DNA of 64,000 nucleotides, taken from NCBI GenBank assembly GCA_016928075.1, contig JAFGLJ010000029.1, positions 1 to 64,000 on the forward strand, read 5' to 3'. The position numbers and the translations under genes were made by a program. Below the pieces are notes generated by a model. That model saw only the letters and a list, made by a program, of their open reading frames with translations, was not told the DNA's origin and did no database searches. Origin of the DNA: Bacteroidales bacterium (GTDB taxonomy: Bacteria > Bacteroidota > Bacteroidia > Bacteroidales > VadinHA17). Every line of letters starts with the position of its first letter. Positions within the stretch are counted from its first letter, which is position 1. Shown piece by piece: positions 8,973 to 16,315 of the stretch.

Positions 8973-11119
8973 TAATCTCTGACCACTTCAATTAATTCCG
9001 GAAGGTCCATGCCGATCTTTTTAAGGAATTCTATCTTAGGCACCCCTTTCCTGTTCCATCCTCTTCTCTTGTAAACGGCATCGAGGAGGTTTTCGTATTG
9101 TTTTTCCCTGTACTTACGAGTTATGGCTATTTTCTCTTCAACTGATTTGCTCTCAGGGTCAACACCTATCAATTCTTTCATCTGCTTATCGTACCTTTCA
9201 GCCCTTGATTCGTATTCTTCCACTGTGACAGGTCCGGCTGCGCGATACGGCTGCCTGTCATGTTCTCGTGTTCCATACCCTCTCCTGAGGTTGAATATCC
9301 GCTGGAAGTTATACACTCTTTCAGAATCTTCTATTAGCCTGCGCTTATCAAATTCCCTGCCCGTAACTGCCTTATATATTGTTACATAATTATCAACATG
9401 CTCGGGTACTTTTGCCGGTTCATCTGTTTCAGCATTATCTGCAGGTTCAACATCATTCCAGGGCAGTTTGCATAGTCCTACAAGCCCAAACCAAGTTCGG
9501 AACATCGGGAAATAATGCAATGCTTCAGCTTTATCCTCGAATGTTGGGATCTGGTTATTGACCATATCCATAAAGATAAGCCATGCTTCATCGTGCTGGG
9601 GTCCCTTGTTGGTCATGGCGAACCCACCCTGCTGAGCGAGGGATTCCTTGGAAATATACTGTGAATATTCCAGTCCTTTATTCTCCATACCTATATCATT
9701 AAGAAAACCAGGATCACCCCATCCTTTCTCAATGAACAACTCTTTCATTTTCCTTATACCCATACCGGCTATCTTACCAAATCCTTCCCCACGGGCCATC
9801 CTATGCATGAGTTCCATTGCTGCATCAGCATTGCCAAAATTCAATTTTAGCCCGCCGGTTTTTTCTTCATCAAGTATTCCATTCTCAAAACACTCCATTA
9901 TAAATGCAAGGAGTGTACCCCAGGTAATGGTACATATACCATATGTATCACAATAGAAATTAGATTCGAGGATATAATCAGTGCTGAAAATACCGCAGTT
10001 TGACCCTAGTCCTCCTGCACTTTCATATTCCGGTCCGTCGACAATGACCTTTTGTCCTTTATAGGGACCTGTTCTAACTTTATAGTTATCAACACCTTTC
10101 GAGCACGACATGTTGCAGCCTATCCAGCATCCATCGGGTATTCCCTGGGTAAAGAGTTTTTTCCATTCTTCTGAATGAATTTTAAAAGCGTCAGGGTGGC
10201 TGCCGAACTTGTAATTATTCGTGGGCAGCAGATCATGATCGTTCATAATTTCTATCAGGTGTGCAGTGCCCACTTCTTTCATTCTGGATTGCTCGTGGTC
10301 GAGCTCACGCATTTCACGGTTAAAGCGTTGCCCTCTTTCCATAATAGCCTGTAAATCAATAACATTATTCAGATTTCCCTTAACGCCGGGCACCTTACAA
10401 ACAAGGGCTTTGATTTTTTTATTCCTGAACACCGTACCTGTTCCTCCCCTTCCTGCCTGTTTCATCCTGACAACTTTCCTTTTGGGATCATAGAAACTGA
10501 AATTGAGCATCCCTATGAGTGAATTATCCGCACCTCTTCCCGTGGACACAACAGCCACATTCTTTTTATCCCTTTCATCATCTGCATACATCTCAGTCAG
10601 CTGCTCAGCAAGCACATGGCTATCGAGGGCTTCTGCAGGTGCTTCGTATATCTCTATACTGTGGTTTATACCGTCAATATATATAATAACATCCTTTTCA
10701 GCCTTACCCTGTATTTCGAGTGCATCATAACCTGCAAATTTGAGAAATGGGCCAAAAAAACCCCCGACGTTACTGTCCATAACTGAATCGGTCTGAGGGG
10801 ATATTGTTACCACAAGTGACTTACCGGTGCCTGAATACTGTGTTATTCCACCTACTGGTCCGGATGAAATTATTATTTCATTTTTTGGATCATTCCAGGG
10901 AGTGCGGGGCTCGGTAGCATCCCATAAAAGCCTCAAACCATATCCCTTTCCACCTATGAACTTCTCTTTCATTTGTTCATGGACATCCTTTTCCTTTATC
11001 TCATTCGTTCCGACATTCACATAAAGGATCTTATCAGTATAACCTTTATTGAGTGGAGTCCATTCATATGAAAATTCTTTAAGTAACTTATGTTTTTCTT
11101 TAATTGCCTGTATATCCAT
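8966..11119 (-). CDS. aor: Aldehyde ferredoxin oxidoreductase family protein (tungsten/molybdenum bis-pterin enzyme)
   Basis: Probably oxidises aldehydes to acids (or the reverse) with ferredoxin as electron partner in the cytoplasm. 717 residues, longer than the ~600 of archaeal AOR. The N-terminal pterin domain shows KFIGGKGYGLRLLW (53–66), GPVGGITQYSGTGK (87–100) and NVGGFFGPFLKFAGYD (117–132). The 4Fe-4S ligands appear to be Cys331, Cys335, Cys339 and Cys550; the CxxxCxxxC spacing differs by one residue from the CxxCxxxC of the best known AOR. The substrate-domain segment DGPEYESAGGLGSNCGIFST is also family-typical. It has its own predicted promoter and starts the minus-strand metal run; the divergent ThiF/ThiS-like genes may serve its cofactor. 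Tungsten use is inferred from the family. Confidence 0.93.
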   Translation of the reverse strand: MDIQAIKEKHKLLKEFSYEWTPLNKGYTDKILYVNVGTNEIKEKDVHEQMKEKFIGGKGYGLRLLWDATEPRTPWNDPKNEIIISSGPVGGITQYSGTGKSLVVTISPQTDSVMDSNVGGFFGPFLKFAGYDALEIQGKAEKDVIIYIDGINHSIEIYEAPAEALDSHVLAEQLTEMYADDERDKKNVAVVSTGRGADNSLIGMLNFSFYDPKRKVVRMKQAGRGGTGTVFRNKKIKALVCKVPGVKGNLNNVIDLQAIMERGQRFNREMRELDHEQSRMKEVGTAHLIEIMNDHDLLPTNNYKFGSHPDAFKIHSEEWKKLFTQGIPDGCWIGCNMSCSKGVDNYKVRTGPYKGQKVIVDGPEYESAGGLGSNCGIFSTDYILESNFYCDTYGICTITWGTLLAFIMECFENGILDEEKTGGLKLNFGNADAAMELMHRMARGEGFGKIAGMGIRKMKELFIEKGWGDPGFLNDIGMENKGLEYSQYISKESLAQQGGFAMTNKGPQHDEAWLIFMDMVNNQIPTFEDKAEALHYFPMFRTWFGLVGLCKLPWNDVEPADNAETDEPAKVPEHVDNYVTIYKAVTGREFDKRRLIEDSERVYNFQRIFNLRRGYGTREHDRQPYRAAGPVTVEEYESRAERYDKQMKELIGVDPESKSVEEKIAITRKYREKQYENLLDAVYKRRGWNRKGVPKIEFLKKIGMDLPELIEVVRDYQ

Positions 11120-11180
11120 TTGTTCTTTCTTAAGTTTTATTTTCCTGTCTCTATTTTATTCGCAAGTCTAAGTTAGAGAC

Positions 11181-11212
11181 CAAATATAGAGCATAAAATG
11201 ACATAAATCAAT
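11181..11212 (-). promoter_or_regulatory. Promoter of the aldehyde ferredoxin oxidoreductase gene
   Basis: On the minus strand ATTG (11212–11209), 20 bp spacer, then a perfect TATATTTG -7 box (11188–11181). Predicted start near 11175, leader about 55 nt. Immediately downstream lies the imperfect dyad GTCTAAGTTAGAGAC (11166–11180), at the predicted start point, which could be an operator; that is speculative. Confidence 0.55.
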
Positions 11213-11295
11213 ATGTTAGAAAATACATATCGAAGAAAAGGTAAAAGACAAAAAGAGAGGTAATATATATCATTTATTTGACCAGGTAAAAGAAT

Positions 11296-11303
11296 TATTT
11301 TTG
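11296..11303 (+). promoter_or_regulatory. Possible -7 box upstream of the DUF4213/DUF364 gene
   Basis: TATTTTTG matches TAnnTTTG and lies 16 bp before the ATG at 11320. The nearest TTTG upstream (11277–11280) is only 15 bp away, shorter than the usual ~20 bp spacer, so the assignment is weak. Confidence 0.3.
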
Positions 11304-11319
11304 AAGGAAATATAATTAG

Positions 11320-12042
11320 ATGGATGAACCAATAAAGTATTTTTATTCTATTAAGGGTTTTGACAGGGCTGATATCAGTGAATGTGTTCTAGGCGAAAAA
11401 TATGTTGCTATAATGAACAATAGTGGGAATATTGGGGTATGCGCCACACTTGGCAATAAAATGAATGATAAGCTTCTGGCTGGAGAGCAACCCGATATTG
11501 GCAATCAAATACACAGGATAATCCTTAACGCGTACTATAATTCCATTTGCAACTATGAAAGGAATTATGAGGATATAAAAGATATTTTTGACTGCATTGA
11601 TTTCAGCAAATATCGAAGGATAGTTATGATTGGTTATTTTGAAAGTTTATATGACAAGTTTTCCTTAAACAATATCCACCTGGAAGTGTTTGATATTCAT
11701 AAAGAAAGTCATATACTGTCGGATCTTTCAAATATGAAAGAATCATTGAAGGAGGCCGAAACCATAATACTATCAGGTACAACTATTTTTAATAATACTT
11801 TTAACGATATAGTTGATCAAACGCCTGATAAATGCAATATTTTCCTGCTCGGCCCATCAAATATTTTATCTGAAGAAATGTTCAGATATCGTAATATTAA
11901 GGTTGTTTTCGGTTCGGTATTCAATCCCGGAGACCGCCGTGTGCTCAACAGCATTGCCAGTGGCCATGGAACGAGGGGATTTCTTCCATATCTTAATAAA
12001 GTGTATATTATAAAGGATAATTACAGGAATGAAATTCAGTGA
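11320..12042 (+). CDS. DUF4213/DUF364-type protein (putative heavy-metal chelation family)
   Basis: 240 residues, no signal peptide. The N-terminal third (to about residue 85) fits the DUF4213 enolase-N-like fold and the rest the Rossmann-like DUF364 domain: RRIVMIGYFESLYDKF, then AETIILSGTTIFNNTFNDIV and CNIFLLGPSNILSEEMF, matching the family pattern 'tGttliNgTxd.ll' and 'v.llGPS.pl'. The family is annotated as putative heavy-metal chelation with unproven function. It is divergent from the aldehyde ferredoxin oxidoreductase gene and overlaps the ThiF-like gene by 14 bp, so it probably forms a three-gene unit linked to tungsten/molybdenum enzyme maturation (inference). Confidence 0.75.
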   Translation: MDEPIKYFYSIKGFDRADISECVLGEKYVAIMNNSGNIGVCATLGNKMNDKLLAGEQPDIGNQIHRIILNAYYNSICNYERNYEDIKDIFDCIDFSKYRRIVMIGYFESLYDKFSLNNIHLEVFDIHKESHILSDLSNMKESLKEAETIILSGTTIFNNTFNDIVDQTPDKCNIFLLGPSNILSEEMFRYRNIKVVFGSVFNPGDRRVLNSIASGHGTRGFLPYLNKVYIIKDNYRNEIQ

Positions 12043-12634
12043 AATAAAAAGTCATCTGGGAGGATACAGTGTTGGGATTGCCGGCGCAGGCGGACTCGGG
12101 TCGAACTGCGCCATAGCCCTTGCCCGCAGTGGCATAGGTCATTTAGTAATCGCTGATCATGATATTGTTGATAGCGGTAATCTGAACAGGCAGTATTACT
12201 TTATTGACCAGGTAGGCATGAAAAAAACTGAAGCATTGAAGATGAATATAGAAAGGGTAAACCCGGAGACAAAGATTGATATTTATGATACAGAGCTAAC
12301 CAGGGAAAACATCCCTGTAATTTTCAGAGATTGCGATATAATAGTTGAGGCATTTGACAAAAGTGAAATGAAGCAGATGCTTGCAGAGACAGTATTGAGC
12401 CTTTGGCCTGAGCGGCCGCTTATCATGGGATCCGGGCTTGCCGGTTATGGAAAAACGAATAAACTGAAAGAAAGTTTCATGGGAAGAACTCTAATAGCCT
12501 GCGGTGACCAGGAATCAGAAATTTCGGATGAATTACCTCCTATGGCTCCGCGAGTAGGAATAGTTGCGAACATGCAGGCCAATGCTGTTGTTGAGATATT
12601 AATGAAAAGGAAAAGTCATGAAAATAACACTTAA
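12029..12634 (+). CDS. ThiF/MoeB-family sulfur-carrier adenylyltransferase
   Basis: Adenylates the C-terminal Gly-Gly of a ubiquitin-like sulfur carrier. 201 residues, the short ThiF form. The nucleotide loop GIAGAGGLGSN (about residues 15–25), the adenylate-contacting DSGNLNRQ segment and the VEAFDKSE segment of the crossover region are present; no CxxC zinc pair is seen, unlike E. coli ThiF/MoeB. It overlaps the DUF364-type gene by 14 bp and the downstream carrier gene by 17 bp, so all three are translationally coupled. No thiamine genes (thiG, thiH, thiC) are nearby, whereas aor, moaA and moeA are, so a role in pterin dithiolene sulfuration is more likely than in thiamine synthesis. Confidence 0.82.
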   Translation: MKFSEIKSHLGGYSVGIAGAGGLGSNCAIALARSGIGHLVIADHDIVDSGNLNRQYYFIDQVGMKKTEALKMNIERVNPETKIDIYDTELTRENIPVIFRDCDIIVEAFDKSEMKQMLAETVLSLWPERPLIMGSGLAGYGKTNKLKESFMGRTLIACGDQESEISDELPPMAPRVGIVANMQANAVVEILMKRKSHENNT

Positions 12635-12821
12635 TAACAGGCCAGAAGAGTTTGTCCAGGGTGAGATCACTGTAAGTGAAATGCTTAGAATAAAGAGGTT
12701 TACATACCGTATGCGCCTGGTTAAGATAAATGGCAAACTCATTAAAAAGGATGAATATGATAAAGCAATTATCCGTGAGGGTGACAATGTGCAGATGCTC
12801 TACCTGATGAGTGGCGGTTAA
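12618..12821 (+). CDS. ThiS/MoaD-like ubiquitin-fold sulfur carrier
   Basis: 67 residues ending in the diagnostic MSGG, the C-terminal Gly-Gly that is adenylated and thiocarboxylated by a ThiF/MoeB partner. The sequence MKITLNNRPEEF… and VKINGKLIKKDEYD fits a beta-grasp fold. It starts inside the ThiF-like gene (17 bp overlap). Given the adjacent aldehyde oxidoreductase and molybdopterin genes it may act as a MoaD substitute for the tungsten pterin cofactor; ThiS function is the alternative. Confidence 0.82.
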   Translation: MKITLNNRPEEFVQGEITVSEMLRIKRFTYRMRLVKINGKLIKKDEYDKAIIREGDNVQMLYLMSGG

Positions 12822-12829
12822 TATATATA

Positions 12830-12861
12830 ATTGATTATATTACAAATTTGTTTTAGGTTTG
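12830..12861 (+). promoter_or_regulatory. Promoter immediately upstream of the ftsB/divIC-like gene
   Basis: ATTG (12830–12833), 20 bp spacer and TAGGTTTG (12854–12861) match the Bacteroidota promoter. The start codon at 12866 is only 4 bp beyond the -7 box, so the transcript would be leaderless or nearly so. Confidence 0.5.
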
Positions 12862-12865
12862 TAAT

Positions 12866-13210
12866 ATGAATGATTTCATTAAAACTTTCATAAATAAGAT
12901 ACCTCCCATACTCAGGAACAGGTATTTCCTTACCCTTGTGGTATTCCTGATATGGATATTGCTTTTTGACAATAATAATCTTATTGACAGGTATCATTAT
13001 ATGAAAAATCTTCGTCAGCTGGATAAAGACAAACGCTATTACCAGGAAAGAATAGAAGAAGACAGCAGGAAATTAAACGAACTCAAGACCAGCGATGACA
13101 ATCTTGAGAAATTTGCTCGCGAACAGTATTTCATGAAGAAAGAGAACGAAGACATATATATCATAGTGGGCGAAGATGATGAGAATTATTCAGAAAATGA
13201 TAAGAAGTAA
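12866..13210 (+). CDS. Septum formation initiator family protein (FtsB/DivIC-like)
   Basis: Small bitopic cell-division protein. 114 residues: a short cytoplasmic N-terminus, one membrane segment (about residues 21–38, YFLTLVVFLIWILLF), then a charged coiled coil (LRQLDKDKRYYQERIEEDSR) and the family segment LEKFAREQYFMKKENEDIYI, characteristic of FtsB/DivIC, followed by an acidic tail. It is preceded by its own promoter and ends 1 bp before the convergent glycosyltransferase gene. In the cell it would bridge FtsL- and FtsQ-type proteins in the divisome. Confidence 0.9.
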   Translation: MNDFIKTFINKIPPILRNRYFLTLVVFLIWILLFDNNNLIDRYHYMKNLRQLDKDKRYYQERIEEDSRKLNELKTSDDNLEKFAREQYFMKKENEDIYIIVGEDDENYSENDKK

Positions 13211-13211
13211 T

Positions 13212-14468
13212 TTATCGTTCCATATCCCTGTATATCTTCAATAACCCTCCTGCGTTAACGGATGCATCAGGCTTACCCGTTTTCTTCAGGAAATCAGCCG
13301 CTGCTTTCTCCACCGGGATTTTCTCCAGGTAATATCGTGAGTGCAGGAAGTTCATGTACTTCACTATTCTGAACATATTAAACCAGTTGAAAAATCGTTT
13401 ACGGAAAGAATCTTTTGATCCGGTGTTATTCTTTATCTCCGATAATTTCTGAGGCCATTCATTTTCGGCCAGAAATTCCTGCAGGCTTTCATGCAGGCCT
13501 TCAATGATTTGTCCGGATTTATTCATGTCGGCATCATATAATAACATTGTTTTATCAAAAAACTCCTTCAAGTATTCAAAACCTTTGGTATCATAAGTAT
13601 TGTAAGCCATTTTATCTTCTTCAGTCATTTTAGCTATTACGGGTCCGGTACCAAAGGGGACCCTGTCTGAAATTCTTGGTGAGGGTATTACGGTTGCAGT
13701 ATTAAGGTAAAAATATCCCCCGGCAGGTATAAGCTTCTGAATGAAGTAAAAATCTTCTGCTCCCTTTCTTTTACTCATCCCCCCTGCTTTGGCATAAGTT
13801 TCTGCCTTAACTGCCATGGCTGAGCCAATGGTCTGGAAAACCCATGGATAGCCGGTATATTTCAATGACTGGTAATAATATCGCAGGTGCAGCTCATACA
13901 GGGTAATTGCATCGTAAGTAGCCTGTGGAAGCTCACCGGTGAGTGGATGTTCAAAATATATTGAGCATGCCTTACGGTCGCTTCGTTTATAAAGTTTATA
14001 GTACAGCTCTTCCAGGTAATTTTCCGAAACCCTGCAATCAGCATCAAGGGATACTATCACACCTTCGGGATTGTTTATATTGTTAAATCGTCCAAGAGCT
14101 TCATCCATCGCCATCTTTCTGGCCATACCTACTCCCCACCCGGGATTATTCTGAATTCCCGCATCATAAAAAAGCATATTAACAAATGCATCCTTATTGT
14201 CCTTCCTCCATGAAACCAGCTCACTTACAGTAGTATTGTTTTCTTTTACCTGTGATATGGTGACACGGGCCGGAGCATTAACAAGAATTATTACTTCAAC
14301 CTGGCAAGGCGGATTTTTACACTTGAGCAATGAATTGAGGGTAAAAATAATCCCGGGTTCATTAAAAGCCGGGATTATGATTATTATTCCGGTATCTTTT
14401 GCCGGTATATCTGGAAACAATGTATCAACAAGTGTTTTGTTTGCCAGATAGGTGGATGCAAAACCCAT
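13212..14468 (-). CDS. Glycosyltransferase family 2 protein
   Basis: 418-residue soluble GT-A protein. The N-terminal nucleotide-sugar fold shows IIIIIPAFNEPGIIFTLNSL (about residues 27–46), the DxD metal motif as SLDADCR, and a later acceptor-side KRKGAEDFYFIQKL segment resembling the ED motif of GT2 enzymes. No membrane helices are evident. The acceptor and sugar are unknown; envelope polysaccharide or protein glycosylation is possible. Its start codon overlaps the stop codon of the upstream OmpH-like gene by 1 bp, so the two are co-transcribed. Confidence 0.8.
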   Translation of the reverse strand: MGFASTYLANKTLVDTLFPDIPAKDTGIIIIIPAFNEPGIIFTLNSLLKCKNPPCQVEVIILVNAPARVTISQVKENNTTVSELVSWRKDNKDAFVNMLFYDAGIQNNPGWGVGMARKMAMDEALGRFNNINNPEGVIVSLDADCRVSENYLEELYYKLYKRSDRKACSIYFEHPLTGELPQATYDAITLYELHLRYYYQSLKYTGYPWVFQTIGSAMAVKAETYAKAGGMSKRKGAEDFYFIQKLIPAGGYFYLNTATVIPSPRISDRVPFGTGPVIAKMTEEDKMAYNTYDTKGFEYLKEFFDKTMLLYDADMNKSGQIIEGLHESLQEFLAENEWPQKLSEIKNNTGSKDSFRKRFFNWFNMFRIVKYMNFLHSRYYLEKIPVEKAAADFLKKTGKPDASVNAGGLLKIYRDMER

Positions 14469-15076
14469 TATTTTTCGCTATTCTCTTCCCTGTATTTATA
14501 ATTAACCCCTTTCATCACTACTTCGGTTATATCCAGGGAGTCATTTGCATACATCACAGGACTGCCAAAACTTTTTGCCAGTATATAATCATAGTTGTTG
14601 TTAACTGAAACCTCTTCAAGGTAATCGTAGATATAGTGCAGTATCCTCCTGTTCATCACCTGTTCTTCTTCCATCAGCTGTGTTTCAAGTTCATTTCTCA
14701 GGTTAAGAAGGTCCTGTTGCTGCTGGAGAAGGTCCTGTTCCATTTGTGCTGCTGTAGCCCTGGTAACAAGGCCCTTTCGTACTTTCTCTTCATAATCGCG
14801 TGCTCCGCTTTCATATTGCCTGCCTTTAGTATTCAATTCAGCCTCAGAATTTTGTTGTTTAACCATAAGTTCATCCCTGAGGTCGAAATACATATCAAAA
14901 TTCAGAATGATTGAATCTATTTCAACGTAAGCGATGTTACTCTCGGTCATTCCCTGTTCAAAAGATTCTTCTTCAGAAAGTTTTTTGTCGCCATTCAAGG
15001 CAAATTCCCATATAAACAAGAATGCCACTGCAAGGATTGACACTATTCCCAATATTAAAGGTAACTTCTTCATCAC
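14468..15076 (-). CDS. OmpH/Skp-family protein with N-terminal membrane anchor
   Basis: 202 residues. A hydrophobic N-terminal segment (PLILGIVSILAVAFLFIWEF) lacks an obvious signal-peptidase site and may anchor the protein. The rest is the OmpH/Skp pattern: IAYVEIDSIILNFDMYFDLR, then a long coiled coil rich in Gln/Glu (MEQDLLQQQQDLLNLRNELE) and a C-terminal strand YDYILAKSFGSPVMYANDSL, as in periplasmic chaperones that escort unfolded outer-membrane proteins. It is distinct from the two ompH genes next to bamA. A possible promoter box (TATCTTTG at 15117–15110 on the minus strand) lies 34 bp upstream. Confidence 0.82.
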   Translation of the reverse strand: MMKKLPLILGIVSILAVAFLFIWEFALNGDKKLSEEESFEQGMTESNIAYVEIDSIILNFDMYFDLRDELMVKQQNSEAELNTKGRQYESGARDYEEKVRKGLVTRATAAQMEQDLLQQQQDLLNLRNELETQLMEEEQVMNRRILHYIYDYLEEVSVNNNYDYILAKSFGSPVMYANDSLDITEVVMKGVNYKYREENSEK

Positions 15077-15152
15077 TAATTGTTAATTGGTTATAATTTA
15101 AACAGGCAACAAAGATAAAGGAATTTGATGAATTACGAAACAGTATATCCTT

Positions 15153-16148
15153 TTAGAATTCGGGGCATGGAACAGCATGAAACATTCTTCTCCTGGTGCC
15201 TAATGATGAAGTAATAAACTCATATACCAGTGAAATTTCATGTGAGCCACCAGTGGATGCTATGAGATTGGAGATAGTGAAATCATAAGAATAGCCAATA
15301 TGCAGTTTTTCGGTTTTCACACCTATAAGTGCAATAAGTGCATCGCCTGCCTGGCTGGTAACGAAAGGAATTCCCCTGTACCACAAGCCGAAAATTAAAG
15401 GATCCCTGTAGTAATAAAGTCCGAGGTCTGACTGCCAGAACCGATCCTGGTATTTAATATTACCTGCAATTGATATTACTTCCGAGTACCTGTTCAGCAG
15501 TCTTCCCCTCCTTGATATCTGGACTCCGCCAAAAACATTTACCTTTACCGGAACGTGAGTATCCCAGTCGCCATAGAATGACTGACGCGGCTGAAAAAGG
15601 TGATCAAGGTTAAATCCTCCCCATATTCGGTCATTATAAGCCATTGCTGAGAAAGCAAAATCTACATCTGCCACTCCTTCGAAGGGAGGTGGGTAAACCG
15701 AGGGGGTGGTACCCCTGGCGGTAATCATGCTGTTCCATATCAGCTTGCCGTAATTAAGTCCAAGGTAGATAAACTTGAAATTAATCCCCGGCCGTATATG
15801 CCAGTCCTGGTTAAGCTGGATATCGTATGAATAAAGAAGGCCTATATTGGTAGTGCTCAGGTCGCCCGATCCGGCAACATCATAGGTTGCCAGAACGCCT
15901 ATTCCCGAGCGGAAATTAGGAAGATACCTGTCATAGCTGAAACTATATGTATTGAACACACCTGTTACAGAGGGCCACTGATTCCTGTAATTTATTGAAA
16001 TCCTGTTTTCTTCAATGGCGCCCGTAAATGAAGGGGCAAGGTATAGTGCATTGGCATAGAACTGCGAAAAGTGCGGATCCTGAGCTTTTAATCCGGCAGA
16101 AACGAATACGCAAAACAAGATTATTGTATATCTAATTCGTGTTAGCAA
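15153..16148 (-). CDS. PorP/SprF-family type IX secretion outer-membrane protein
   Basis: 331 residues with a signal peptide ending LKAQ, then DPHFSQFYANALYLAPSFTG, the hallmark start of PorP/SprF proteins, followed by alternating barrel strands such as ISINYRNQWPSVTGVFNTYS and LHIGYSYDFTISNL. PorP/SprF partners are needed to deliver or attach T9SS cargo with type B C-terminal domains. The upstream gene on the same strand (168 bp away) encodes exactly such a C-terminal domain. No cytosolic role is expected; it should sit in the outer membrane. Confidence 0.9.
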   Translation of the reverse strand: MLTRIRYTIILFCVFVSAGLKAQDPHFSQFYANALYLAPSFTGAIEENRISINYRNQWPSVTGVFNTYSFSYDRYLPNFRSGIGVLATYDVAGSGDLSTTNIGLLYSYDIQLNQDWHIRPGINFKFIYLGLNYGKLIWNSMITARGTTPSVYPPPFEGVADVDFAFSAMAYNDRIWGGFNLDHLFQPRQSFYGDWDTHVPVKVNVFGGVQISRRGRLLNRYSEVISIAGNIKYQDRFWQSDLGLYYYRDPLIFGLWYRGIPFVTSQAGDALIALIGVKTEKLHIGYSYDFTISNLIASTGGSHEISLVYEFITSSLGTRRRMFHAVPCPEF

Positions 16149-16315
16149 GTCAGATTCTGTTTAGACCAGTAAGTACGAAATTAACGAAATGTACTAAAAT
16201 AAGTTACATTTTTCACATATTTATTGCATAAAAACTAACAAAGCGTTTGATTTTTGAACATTCAAGGATAGAAGACTAAGGATTTGGATTGGCGATAAGC
16301 CTCATAATTAAACAA

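Noticed and set aside
12029-12821. Naming the genes thiF and thiS for thiamine synthesis
   Set aside because: No thiamine partners are nearby and the context is molybdenum/tungsten; family-level names were used instead.
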